In this document: positions 49,727 through 61,179 of the stretch, one piece after another
How the letters are laid out: each line of letters starts with the position of its first letter
Numbering within the stretch: the stretch's first letter is position 1
Assembly: GCA_035236585.1 (NCBI GenBank)
Contig: CP141128.1
Location: 22,721,618-22,785,617 of the forward strand
Origin: Warburgia ugandensis
Taxonomy: Eukaryota > Streptophyta > Magnoliopsida > Canellales > Canellaceae
DNA: 64,000 nt
Direction: 5' to 3'
Translations under genes and position numbers: made by a program
The notes under the pieces: generated by a model
Told to the model about the DNA's origin: nothing
Seen by the model: only the letters and a program-made list of their open reading frames with translations
The model's database searches: none

Positions 49727-51837
49727 TGTTGATTGTTTAACCGCAAGTGCACAGGCTATTGTAGTGTAGCTTATGCAAGCACGGGTCGATCCCACGAGGA
49801 CTTGATTTAAAAAGTAGGAATTTCAATAAAATTTAATTACGTAAAATTAAAAAGAAATCACTCAAAATTACTGGAATTAGTAAAATTATTGAAATGAGAA
49901 TCAATGTTCAGATCTAATCAACTTTTCAAAAATACAGAATTTCCAATTCCGAAATAAAACAAAAAAAATCAAATAACAAAAAAAAACTTCTTCCCTAGAT
50001 CAATCTTTATCAAAATCTTCACTTCTGGTCTTCTAAAAGCTAATCCTCCTTCACAGATATCTTCAACACATTCTTGATTAGTGATCCACCGGTCGAATTT
50101 GTCAGATTCATCAAAATCAAAGAGATCTGGGCTAATTTGTCTTTTCAAGATTTGGACGGTTCAGATTGATTGATAAATTTCAGATAGAAGATCGGATGCG
50201 TTGATTATGTCTAAGGATTTCCTAAGAATGACTCTGTAAAATTAATTTAAAATCGGAGAAGAAACAAATGAGAAATTGAAGATTTGGTTTGATTAAGGCT
50301 AAACCGTTGATGGGTTAGGCCTTAATTGATCTGTCTAGAATTTGTCTATTCCCGGATAAGAAAAATGCAGATAAAACAAAACCGGAATAGCACGGGACAT
50401 AGATGGAATTAAACTGGGGACACAGATGGAATTAACGAGAAAGAACAGATTTGTAATTTTGTTTAAAGAGGAGGGGCAAAATTGGAATTTTGGTTAAAAT
50501 TGGGTTTTAAAGAAAAAAACTAGATGAACACCTGATGAAGAAGGTGGGGAAGAAGGAGGATAAGAGAGAAGAAGAAAAGAGGAAAAGAGAAAAGGAGAAG
50601 GAGAGAAAGAGGAAAGGAAGGAAAACCCGTTTTGGGTTTCCTTCCCCGGAACATCTAGAGGCAAGAAAAAAACCCAGAGATGCCGGTGAAGAACTCCAGC
50701 ACAGAGGGAGTGGTGTACTGGTTCTATTCGTGCGATGGAGGCAGGGGCATCTATGGTGGTGGTGGTGGGAAGATAAGTACAGCGAATGGAGGAGGAGAAA
50801 AGGAGAAGAAGGGGAGGCGATGAGAAAGTCAGGTGGTGCTTGACGGAGAGAGAGAACAAGGAAGAGAGATAAAGAGAAAGAGAGAAAGAAGATGTGAAGG
50901 GAGGTAAGAGAAGGGGGTGATGCGGTAGAGAAGAGAGAACAAGGGATAGGAGGAGGAAATCAAGAGGAGGGGAGTGCGGTCAGAGAAAAGGGAGTTCAAG
51001 AGAGAGAGGGAAGAGGGAAGAGGGAAGAGGGAAGAGGGAAGAGGAAGGTGAGAAAGAAATTAGAGAAGAAGAAGAAGAAAAGAAGAAGAAGAAGAAGAAG
51101 AATGGGAAGAGAAAAGAAGAGGGAGAGAAAGTGGGTGGTGCGGTTGAGAAAGAGAGAGGAGAAGAGAAGAGAATGGGAAGAGGGGGAGAGGAAGAAAAGA
51201 GAGAATGGAGCCGAAAGAAGGAGGGGGAGAGGAGACTAGTAGGATGTCCCCATAGAGGAAGGTGGGGGACGATTTTTTGAGAGAGAGGAGGAGAAACGGA
51301 AGTTTAGGACGTGGGAGAGAAGGAAAGGAAAGAGAAGAAATGAGGAAGGAAAAAGAAAAGAAAGAAAAAAAAGGAAGGAAAGAAGGAAAAACAAAAGGAA
51401 GGAAAAAAGAAAAAAAGGAAAGGCAGGAAAGAAGGAAAAAGAAAAGAAAGGAAAAGTGGGGAAGGGGTTTCCTTTTTGTCCATGATTCCAAATTTAGCTC
51501 CATTGTCTTCAGGAAGCTATCACATCCATCTTCATGGGTGATCTGGCCCATCCATTGTCCTTTAAGATGATCTGCATCGTTAACTTTTAATCGTATTCAT
51601 CAATGCCTCGTTTGGTTAATCTGCAAAAGAAAAAACTAAATCAGAATTATCTAAACCGTACATTAGTCATTTAATTAACTCTAATGATCACCTGACCATT
51701 GATTTTTAAAAATTAAGGTTTGGATGGTCCATTGGAGTTAAATTCAAAATCAAGCTAAGTTTTGTAAAATTGAACAGTTAGATGATCTAATTGAATGCTA
51801 AATTAGGGGTATTTTGACCAAAATTGAACACTTAACA
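49727..51837 (-). mobile_element. 3' LTR of element A
   Basis: It pairs with 56143-58244 over its full length. On the minus strand it starts TGTTAAGTGTTC at 51837 and ends CAATCAACA at 49727, giving TGTT/AACA inverted ends. It includes about 900 bp of purine-rich plus strand (50520-51460). ORFs inside (50494-50859, 50535-50843, 51060-51551) are low-complexity frames produced by that tract. Confidence 0.88.
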
Positions 51838-51850
51838 CACCCCCAACCAG
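51838..51850 (-). other. Polypurine tract of element A
   Basis: On the minus strand CTGGTTGGGGGTG runs directly into the LTR start TGTTAAG. It is preceded by GCTCGGGACTAGCAAAA, the sequence commonly found at this place in plant Athila-type elements. Confidence 0.75.
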
Positions 51851-53499
51851 TATTTTGCTAGTCCCGAGCAAAACATTCGAAAAACCAAATTTCAAGATTT
51901 ATTTTTAAGTCAACTCCTCTTTTTCCTCAGAGAATTATCTTCAATAAATCACATCAACTTTAGCATACTAATAAAATGACTGAAGAATTCAAAACCCTAC
52001 CCATATGCCAAAATCATTCCACTTAAACTTAGATCTCAGAGTGAGTGTGTGTGTGTGTACAGTCTACATATAGAATAATCTTGATCTCTAAGTAACTTTC
52101 CAACTTTTAAACTCCATCTAAAATATGTTTTGACCTCAATCCTCACTAATGACATACGCTCAGAAATAACATCTTTCAGATAAAGTGTTCAAATCAAATC
52201 TCTCTTTTAATTATGTGAGAAGAGTCAATAAAAGCAAATGTATCTCACATATACTCATGAAAAACGGGAGTTACTATGGAATTTCTTTGTTTTGATCCCT
52301 TTGAAATGGATGTCATTACCTTAGAATATTTAGAAATATCATTCTTTTAAATCCTATCCATTCATCTCCTCATTAAGACTATATTCATCCTAGAATCAAT
52401 AGGTCTTTAATTGGGATGAAACGTAGGCTTAGGACAAGGTACCAAAGAAAGGATATAAGGTTATTCAAGGTTTCTTCAAGAAAATAAGTAGAGGTCTTCC
52501 ATTAAAGTTGATAACTCTTTCTTTCTTTGATGAAGTGAATATTTCTTTTTTTTTTTCACTTTTCTTTGTATTGTTCAAACTTCTTCTTCTTTTTTTTCAC
52601 TTTTGAATCACTTTGAAGAATATTTCTTTTCTTGATATCCACTTTTCTATTACAACTAAAAGGTATTTCTTCATTCATCTCTAACTTATTTTTCAAAGAA
52701 AATGGGTAATGGATAATTTATACTGGGTTAATATGGGTAAAGGGTAATTTGGGTGGCAAAAGAAAAAGCTTATATTAAAAGGCTCAAGTTGGCTAACTAG
52801 TGGTAAAAATATTTCTAGGTAGGCTTTATGTCTCTAGGTTAACAACAAGGATGGCCTAAATCATTTTCTAGGTTTCTTATAATCCATCAAATTCAATGAA
52901 CTTCTAGAATTTTAAAAGTAATATTCTAATTATTCAGGTAATTAGCCAAAATTAAAAATTTTTGTGGGATCAATTTTCTTTAAGCACGCTGAAGAAAATT
53001 ATGAATATTTATAACCTCTCAAAAGGATGAATGTCTTTAAAACTCACTTAGGTTATAGATCTCCACTGAATTTCTTCAGAATCTCTAAGTTATATCCACT
53101 TATCAATCTAGACTATCTATATGCAACTGCGTGTACGGATGTGAACTGAGACTTTGCTTTCATAGAATTCTTTAGAAAATGAGTAAAAAGATGAATTAAT
53201 CATATTCAATTCCATTAATAAGCTAAAGTTATCTAGATTATACTTCAGAAAATCCAATTCTCATCATAGTGTAGGAATTAATCTAAAATTTTTCATTTTT
53301 TTTTTTTGGTTTGAAAAATCAAAGAAAGCACCTAAAAAAATCTAAAAGAACTAGAATTTGGTAGAATTCTACACCCCCCAACCTGATAGAAACATTGTCC
53401 TCAATGTTTAAAAAGTAGGACCTAAAATGAATATGGGTGATGCAGAAAACAACAAAAAGGAAAAACTCTAGGTTGCCTCCCAGTGAGCGCTAAGTTTAA
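51851..53499 (-). mobile_element. 3' untranslated interior of element A
   Basis: The region is collinear with 42770-44276 and, in part, with 61180-61590. Near 53388-53415 lies ACATTGTCCTCAATGTTT, the motif that closes pol in autonomous relatives. It is followed at about 53473-53500 by GGTTGCCTCCCAGTGAGCGC, shared with 61550-61570. No coding frame is evident. A short (GT)n run lies at 52042-52058. Confidence 0.7.
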
Positions 53500-54850
53500 C
53501 ATCTTCAGCCAGACTTATCCTCATTTATCTTTGAGTTTTCCTAATTCCAATAATGAAATGGCAAGATTTCTCACGCCACTTCAAAATCTTGTAATAGTCT
53601 ATATAGTTCATCCACCCTGAAATTTTTGGTGATGGTAGAATTATAACACAGTAGACTACCATGAATGTAAATTGAATGAGACCACTTTGATGATCTCCTA
53701 TCTTCAAAATTTCACGGTAATCAATATAATTCCTCCACCTTGAAAATTTAGGTGGTGGAATCTCTACAACAATGTGAACTATCGTGAATTTAAATTCTTT
53801 TGAACCATATAGATGTGAATGGTCCTCCTTTTCCCTTACAATTTTTCTGAGATTGAGGTATAAGCTGACTTTGCCCTTCCTTATAAGATTGTTCTTATAT
53901 TAATAGAGGAGGGGGCATGGTTTTGCTTACATCCTAATCATCTTCTAGTGTGTACCTTAGAGTCGGTTGAGGTATGGACAGTATATCAATGAACTCTTTC
54001 TTTTCCTATTCTACTGGCACATGCAATACTTCAGGTGGGCCTAATTTCTTATCTAATGGTTGTTCAAATAAGGTCTATAGGTCCCAATCAGGTACATCTT
54101 CAACATTACAATACTCAATTTGAATTTGAGGCTCTATAAAGGGGTTTACTCTATCTCACCATTGAGGAGTGTTCATTGGTGGCACAATCTCCAATAATTC
54201 CTTTACCTCTTCAAAGGATGTTCCTTCATTAATTTTGAAAAAATAAGCAGGACGCGAATTGAGTGGTTCTATGTTAGAGGTTTCTATGAATTCATCATCT
54301 TCCTCAATGGATGTCTCTTCATCGAAATCATAAAAATGACTCAGATCTGTCTCGAGTATATCTGTATTGGAGATTTCTATGGATGGTAGGGGACTTTGTA
54401 TTTCAAAATGATCACATGAATTCTCTATCCTATCATCATTAATAAATGGTTCATCCTTATCCTCATTTGGTTCAAATTCTCCAAATCTTTCCATCAATGC
54501 AGCATGTAATCGACCCATCTCTTCACGAACTTGTTTAGTCGATTCTACTAATAACCCAAGGGTCTCGTCGAATGTGTCTTCCTACGGTCGGAACCATAAT
54601 TGTTGTTCTTGGTTTTCGTGATAATCCTGGTATGGTTAATTAGGGTATGTCCATGTTGGTTCTTCTTGAGATGGTTGGTAATCCTGAGACCATGAGTGTT
54701 CATGATGCTTAGCCCATCCATTATAATCTTGATAATTTGTCTCAGGATAGTAATTATTGCTAGGTTCAGTGAATGCATGAGGTGCATTTATTAGCTCTCA
54801 GTATATTGCTTTGAGGCAAATAACCTATCCCTTGTACGAGTCATCCTTTA
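53500..54850 (-). pseudogene. gag-like coding remnant of element A (no pol)
   Basis: Reading leftward from 54795, one frame gives APHAFTEPSNNYYPE, then DYNGWAKHHEHSWSQ, comparable to the YNPGWRNHPNFSW region of Athila gag. After two stops come ETLGLLVESTKQVREE and a 120-codon open acidic stretch (54156-54518) starting MGRLHAALMERFGEF. Farther on (53525-53760) a frame carries two copies of a motif PPPK--RWRNYIDY-EILK / PSPK-SGWMNYIDYYKILKW and ends CHFIIGIRK. Protease, RT and integrase are absent: the 3' untranslated part follows directly. The same arrangement is found in element B, so the loss of pol predates both insertions. Confidence 0.65.
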
Positions 54851-54880
54851 TCTATCCCCTTCTTGATAAGCCATTGTAAT

Positions 54881-54883
<3 letters not shown>

Positions 54884-54950
<67 letters not shown>

Positions 54951-54975
54951 ATCAATCTCTCTCTCTCTCTCTCTC
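54884..54975. repeat. (CT)n microsatellite, duplicated block
   Basis: Two CT runs (54884-54947 and 54955-54975) are each preceded by GTAATCAAT, as if the block was duplicated by slippage. Element B has no CT run at the matching place. Confidence 0.95.
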
Positions 54976-56118
54976 GAAAGACTATCCTAAATTATGCAAC
55001 CTAAATGTCTAGAATGATGCACAATCAAGGACACCATCAAGCAATCCCCTAAGGCTAGCAAGCATAGATATTTTGATTTTCTTGATTTTCTGTGGAGACA
55101 ATGCTTTTAATTAGCCTAATCTAACACTCCTCCTCTCTTTAGGAGTAGACCACTACTTACCAGTTAGGTTCTGTGCAAAGTGGTTAATACAACCCTCGTG
55201 TAAGGAGGCGTTTAGACCTCAATAAGCGTCAATAGGAGGTGGGGGAAGAGCGAGGCTCTATTAAGTAACCCCCAATAACCATAGTGATCAAAAGCCACTA
55301 GAGTGATAGTAAATCATGTCCTATTAAGAGGGACCTATGAGCATGTGATGACCCTATAGGTCTCTTCTAATTGATTTTAATTTAATGTGAATGGTGGGGT
55401 TGCGCGCTTGAGGTGATTATCCTAAGTGGGCCAAGGAGTGGTGATAAAATCCACCCTTGATCTTGTGGGGGTAGGGTGCCCTTACTAATTAGTTTCCACA
55501 CACCATGGCAATTCGATCAACATATAATCCACCTTAAAGCGTTAGACGTGTCCTATAATGCAATTGAAAGCAATAAACTAATGCAAAATCCTAAAATGCA
55601 ACAATTATAAAAGCTGCTTTCTATATGAGTTACACTACCAAACAATGCAAATTATTCTAAATGCAAACCCTAATCTAGGAAATAAATGAGTGAGGAAACT
55701 CACAGTGGGGTTTCTGATGAAGCTCAAGTGTGGGCCACCTTATCCCACACTTGCCCTGTATTATACAACCCTTTAAATTTTAAAATGAAAATTGCAATTT
55801 ACAAGGATCCTCACTACAAGATTCACTCAAAAGAAAAAAAAAATTCCTATTCTAGGAAAGCAGGGAAGTTTCCATTTTGGTGAAGATCCACTTGCCAAAT
55901 TTCTCCACTTTCCAATTTCCTGAAAAATAAAATTAGAAATAAGTACCAAATTCAGGACATAAGGTGATTATGCCCTAAAAACAATTGAAAAATGCACCTA
56001 AAATTTCCTAAAATGCTAAAAATTGCAATTCCTAACTTTTTTTCTGGATTTTTCTGATTTTTTTGAAATTTTCTGATTTTTTATTTTTAATTAAATTTTA
56101 TGAAAACTCCTTTGCAAG
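54976..56118 (-). mobile_element. 5' leader of element A
   Basis: This untranslated region lies between the primer site and gag. It is shared with element D (1700-2600) and element B (63430-64000). No recognised coding frame is present; the ORF at 55686-55883 is a chance frame. Confidence 0.7.
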
Positions 56119-56136
56119 TCCCCGACAACGGCACCA
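56119..56136 (-). other. Primer-binding site, tRNA-Asp type
   Basis: Minus-strand TGGTGCCGTTGTCGGGGA matches the tRNA-Asp primer site TGGCGCCGTTGCCGGGGA with two changes. It lies 6 nt from the LTR end. This fixes the minus orientation and the 5' LTR at 56143-58244. Confidence 0.85.
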
Positions 56137-56142
56137 AAACCT

Positions 56143-58244
56143 TATTGATTGTTTAACCACAACTGCACAGGCTATTGTAGTGTAGCTTATGCAAGTACGG
56201 GTCGATCCCACGAGGACTTGATTTAAAAAGTAGGAATTTTAATAAATTTTAATTATGTAAAATTAAAAAAAATCACTCAAAATTACTGGAATTATTGAAA
56301 TGAGAATCAATGTTCAGATCTAATCAACTTCTCAAAAATATAGAATTTCCAGTTCCGAAACAAAACAAATAAAATCAAATAACAAGAAAAAACTTCTTCC
56401 TTAGGTCAATCTTTATCAAAATCTTCACTTTTGGTCTTCTAAAAGCTTATCCTCCTTTACATATATCTTTAAAACATTCTTGATTAGTGATCCACCGGTT
56501 GGATTTGTCAGATTCATTAAAATCAAAGATATCTAGGCTAATTTGTCTTTTCAATATTTGGACAGTTTAGATTGATTGATAAATTTCAGATCAAAGATTG
56601 GATGCATTGATTATGTTTAGGGATGTCCTAAGAATGACTCTGTAAAATTGATTTGAAATCGGAGAAGAAACAAATGAGAAATTGAAGATTTTGTTTGATT
56701 AAGGCTAAACCATTGATGGGTTAGGCCTTAATTGATCTGTCTGGAATTTGTCTGTTCTTGGATAAGAAAAACGCAGATAAAACAAAACTAGAATAGCACG
56801 GGACACAGATGGAATTAAACTGGGGACACAGATGGAATTAACAAGAAAGAACAGATTTGTAATTTTGTTTAAAGAGGAGGGGCAAAATTGGAATTTTGGT
56901 TAAAATCGGGTTGTAAAGAAAAAAACCCGATGAACAATCGATGAAGAAGGTGGGGAAGAAGGAGCAGAAGGGAGAAGAAGAAAAGAGGAAAAAAGAAAAG
57001 GAGAAGGAGAAGGAGAGAAAGAGGAAAGGAAGGAAAACCCGTTTTCGGTTTCCTTCCCCGTTTTCCTTCCCCGGAACATCCGGAGGTGAGAAAAAAACCC
57101 AAAGACACCAGTGAAGAACTCCAGCGCAGAGGGAGTGGTGTGCTGGTTCTGTTCGTGCGATGGAGGCAGGGGCGTCTGTGGTGGCGATGGGAAGATAAGT
57201 ACAGAGGATGAAGGAGGAGAAAAGGAGAAGAAGGGGAGGCGATGAGAAAGTCAGGTGGTGCTTGACAGAGAGAGGGAACAAGGAAGTGAGATAGAGAGAA
57301 AGAAGATGTGAAGAGAGGTAAGAGAAGGGGGTGATGCGGTAGAGAAGAGCGAACAAGGGATAGGAGGAGGAAATTAAGAGGAGGGGAGTGCGGTGAGAGA
57401 AAAAGGAGTTCGAGGGAGGAGGGAGGAGGGAAGAAGAAGGTGAGAAAGAAATTAGAGAAGAAGAAGAAGAAGAAGAAGAAGAAGAAGAAGAAGAAGAAGA
57501 AGAAGAAGAAGAAGAAGAAGAAGAAGAAGAAGAAGAAGAAGAAGAAGAAGAAGAAGAATGGGGAGAGAAAAGAAGAGGGAGAGATAGTGGGTGGTGTAGT
57601 TGAGAAAGAGAGAGGAGAAGAGAAGAGAATGGGAAGAGGGGGAGAGGAAGAAAAGAGAGAATGGAGCCAGAAGAAGGAGGGGGAGAGGAGAATAATAGGA
57701 CATCCCCATAGAGGAAGGTGGGGGACATCTTTTAGACAGAGAGGAGGAGAAACGGAAGTTTAGGACGTGGGAGAGAAGGAAAGGAAAGAGAAGAAATGAG
57801 GAAGGAAAAAGAAAAGAAAGAAAAAAATAAAGGAAAGAAGGAAAAAGAAAAGAAAGGAAAAGTGGGGAAGGGGTTTCCTTTTTGTCCATGATTCCAAATT
57901 TAGCTCCATTGTCTTCTAGAAAACTATCACATCCATCTTCATGGGTGATCTGGCCCATCCATTGCCCTTTAAGATGATCTGCACCGTTAACTTTTAATTG
58001 TATCCATCAACGCCTCTTTTGGTTAATAAGCAAAAGAAAAAACTAAATCAGAATCATCTAAACCATACATTAGTCATTTAATTAACTCTAATGATCATCT
58101 AACCGTTGATTTTGAAAAATTAAGGTTTGGATGGTCAATCGGAGTTAAATTCAAAATCAAGCTAAGTTTTGTGAAATTGAACAGTTAGATTATCTAATTG
58201 AATGCAAAATTAGGGGTATTTTGACCAAAATTGAACACTTAACA
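56143..58244 (-). mobile_element. 5' LTR of element A
   Basis: It matches 49727-51837 closely by eye, with scattered substitutions and a few indels. The right terminus is ACACTTAACA. The inner end reads TATTGATT where the other LTR has TGTTGATT. A purine-rich tract (56930-57870) includes a long (GAA)n array. The 296-codon minus-strand ORF (56838-57728) is mostly serine and leucine runs from that tract and is not taken as a gene. Confidence 0.88.
57457..57558. repeat. (GAA)n microsatellite in 5' LTR
   Basis: There are about 34 uninterrupted GAA units. The other LTR has a shorter, interrupted array at 51065-51102, so the array changed length after insertion. Confidence 0.95.
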
Positions 58245-58249
58245 CATTC
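58245..58249. repeat. Right target-site duplication of element A (imperfect)
   Basis: CATTC follows the LTR end TTAACA; compare CATTA at 49722-49726. Confidence 0.5.
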
Positions 58250-59664
58250 CCATCTCTTAATCTCTCATTCTTTCACTTTCATTTATTCACCCAATTCTTA
58301 CCATGTTTCTAGTTTCATCCAATTTTTATTTTTATGTTTCACAAACCCACTTTCTAATTTTAGATTCCAGCATGGTCCATGTTAGTTAGTTCATGTATCA
58401 TTCCTCTTTCTCTCCACCTAATTTCTTTTTTATAGAGTTAGACTAAGGAAAGGAAAGAATTCATAAGTCTTTAAGAAAACTTTCTCATTTCTTAATAATG
58501 TTTGAGGAAACACATAAATCCATCCATAAAGCCACCACGATTCCTAGCCAAAGGTTTCATGTTGGAGGCTATGATCGCACCCATATCGCTATTCCTTACT
58601 TCATCTCCTAAGAATAGAATTGGTAAGTCCTAAAACAAGGGCCACCACCCCCACTTTGTTTTCTTTTTGTTCTAATTCATGTTTAAAGTAGGACCTCTTG
58701 GCTACCATATTTTAGTGATTGTTGTCCTTTAATCCCCTCTTTATCTAAACTCCTTGAGGTTACCCTCTTTCTTTTAAGAGTTTCTAACTTTAGGAAAATG
58801 TCATAACTTTTTATATTTCCATTTCCATCATTCTTCTTTCTTTCTTGGGTGGTGATTGCTTATCAAATTTGTTAAGGCTCCTCTTTTCTTGAATGCCCTA
58901 ATACTTCATTCATAAGGATCAGTGGATGGGATTTGTTTAGTTTGTGGCATGTAAGGTTTAGGAGATGAAAAAAGCTTGGTGGTAACTTCAGTGTATTTTG
59001 AGTTGAAGAGAAGTGTACAATCTCTTGTTGAGTGACACAACATGTGGACCCTATATAAGAATTCAAACCCACATTTCAAGTACCTTTATTTTGCTTTCTT
59101 ACCATTGCTTATGTAACATCCTTGTAAATTTTCCATTTTCTTACTAATGAAAGAGATCTTTTTTAGTCACTTTGTTCCTTACTTTATTTTTTACTTAGTT
59201 GTAGTTTTATATAGTTTCCTTAAGCTAGTTGTAATTTTAAAAAGTTTCCTTGCTTTTTAGTTAGTTGTAGTTTAGAAAGTTTATTTAATTTTTAGCTAGT
59301 GTAGTTTTAGAAAGTTTCTTAATTTGTTTCCTTGATTATTTTAATAGTTTATTGGTTCTGTAGTCACTTACTTTCTAATTTAGCATTTAATAGTTTCTTA
59401 GTTAGCTTAATTTCCTTCTTAGGTTAGTTGTTTCCTTTTCAGCTAGTTACTTGTTTATTACTTTGATTTTCTTGATTTATGTCTTTAATTTCTTCTTTAC
59501 TTTCCTTGTATTTACTTTTAGTTAAAAGTAGTCCTCCACTTGAATGTTTGTCTAGCTTAAAGTAAGATAATTGAAATTCTAATTAACTCTCATTTATCAA
59601 AGAGTCATTTTGGGGCCAACCCATATTTTCTGATTTTACATCCCAATGAGCCATGCACTTGTGT
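58250..59664 (+). mobile_element. Possible LTR sequence right of element A
   Basis: A TATA-like CTATATAAG occurs at 59051-59059. From 59190 to 59440 the sequence repeats TTAGTTGTAGTTTTAGAAAGTT-like units, similar in style to the ends of the LTRs at 39979 and 47252. The right end, ATGCACTTGTGTAATAATTA, loosely resembles the TGCACTTGCGAG LTR end. It may be the continuation of the LTR that element A interrupted, or a separate truncated LTR. Confidence 0.35.
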
Positions 59665-61100
59665 AATAATTAAGACCTGTCAATAGTTTCCAAAACAACT
59701 TCTTCGAGCTCAGGCATCCCTGTTAGAAAAGTTTGCATATATTCGAAATGAATTTTGCGATACGAGCATATGCATGATCTATTGGTCCAACCAACTAATA
59801 AATCAATAACATTCCATAAACATAATAATAATCCAAACATTATTACATATCCTTCAAAAATATATTTAAATGTAACAACAAATACTAAGTTCAACTAGTG
59901 GAGGAAAAACTCATCTTTCTTTGTCTTCAATTGTCCTCCATGATCCTTTGTCTATCAAAACTATCTATAGTTCTATGAGTCTCACCTAAAATGTTAATGG
60001 GGGTGAGTACGACCACTCAGTGGAAAATTCCTAAACGAGATTTGAAAACCATGAAAGTCACAAAAGTAGGCATAATCAAGCATGATATTATGATCAAGTG
60101 TTCAATATCAAGCCTACAATAATGATAACACAAATAAAGATTGGAAATAGGAGATGTACAAAACATCTAAGCAAAATTGTATCATATCATATAACTAGAT
60201 GGTAGCATCCCACCATAAGCCTTGTAGACAATGGTTTAAACTCCCGAGGATGACTGACATGTATATCATGTTTACTTAATAAGATCATCACTATGCATGT
60301 GGAGAAACTCACCTTCCAACTATGCTCAACTACAAACACCAACGGTCTATACTGGTTCTCATGGGACATTGGATTAGGATAAAAGTAGTCTTCTCATCAT
60401 ACATGCTCCCACAACTCAAGGCCATACTCTTAGCAGGTATCTTGATCGAAGGTCAAGGGCCAATATGAACCCATCTAACATAGTTCCATAGGGTATTATA
60501 ACCCTCAAGACACTAATTATACTCTTATCATATCATAGCACACTTGTGCATATCCAAGCTCTTACCCATATAGGGTCTAAACATAGGCACCTTCATTAGG
60601 TTAATATGTATATATATATATATATATATATTCTCAATGGTTTAACATATAGGTGAAATAAAGCCACATGAATAGTCAATTCCATGCACATCATCCAATG
60701 ATGAATCATAAATAAGCACATAATCACATTCTTGTGAAATCATAAAAGCTCATGACTCTTGCATTCACAATCCATGTTCTTGGTAGCAACTTTGCATGAG
60801 AGAATAATGAATGCATGTGTGACTAAACAAGTTAGCATATTAGGATCTTTACTTGGATTTTAAAACATTCATATAGAGGTATTGGATTGTGACATTTGAG
60901 TGTGGCTTCAGATGTTCAAATGAATACATCACTAATTTGTTTACATAGTTTAATAGGTTTGAATGACTATTGAATCTATAAACATATTTCCTCTAGCATT
61001 TATATGTTCATTACCATGAGATATGTACCATTTTGGTGTCAAGGGTGTATCAGTTATTAAGTTGTTTACATAATTTGATTTATCAATTAAAATTTCACCT
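59665..61100 (-). mobile_element. Possible LTR fragment of chromovirus-like type
   Basis: GGGTGAGTACGACCACTCAGTGG at 60001-60023 parallels GGGTGAGTATATACTATACTCAGTAGG in both LTR copies of element F (7249 and 13335). In both families it sits several hundred bases from the presumed end. A (TA)n run lies at 60606-60631. No termini were identified. ORFs at 59670-59894 and 60187-60369 have no recognised homology. Confidence 0.35.
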
Positions 61101-61179
61101 CATAAATCAATTAGTCTAAAGATTTACTGGTATAACCACTATCTACACACCTAAAGAAGTTGCACATGTTAGTAGTCCA

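Noticed and set aside
50494..51570. Overlapping ORFs on both strands in the purine-rich tract
   Set aside because: All are Lys/Arg/Glu- or Ser/Leu/Phe-rich low-complexity frames with no matching conserved protein.
56838..57728. 296-codon ORF, the longest in the window
   Set aside because: It is a low-complexity serine/leucine frame produced by the purine-rich tract and GAA array of an LTR; the other LTR copy breaks it.
59051..59059. TATA box as promoter of a host gene
   Set aside because: No supported coding frame follows; the surroundings look like LTR sequence.
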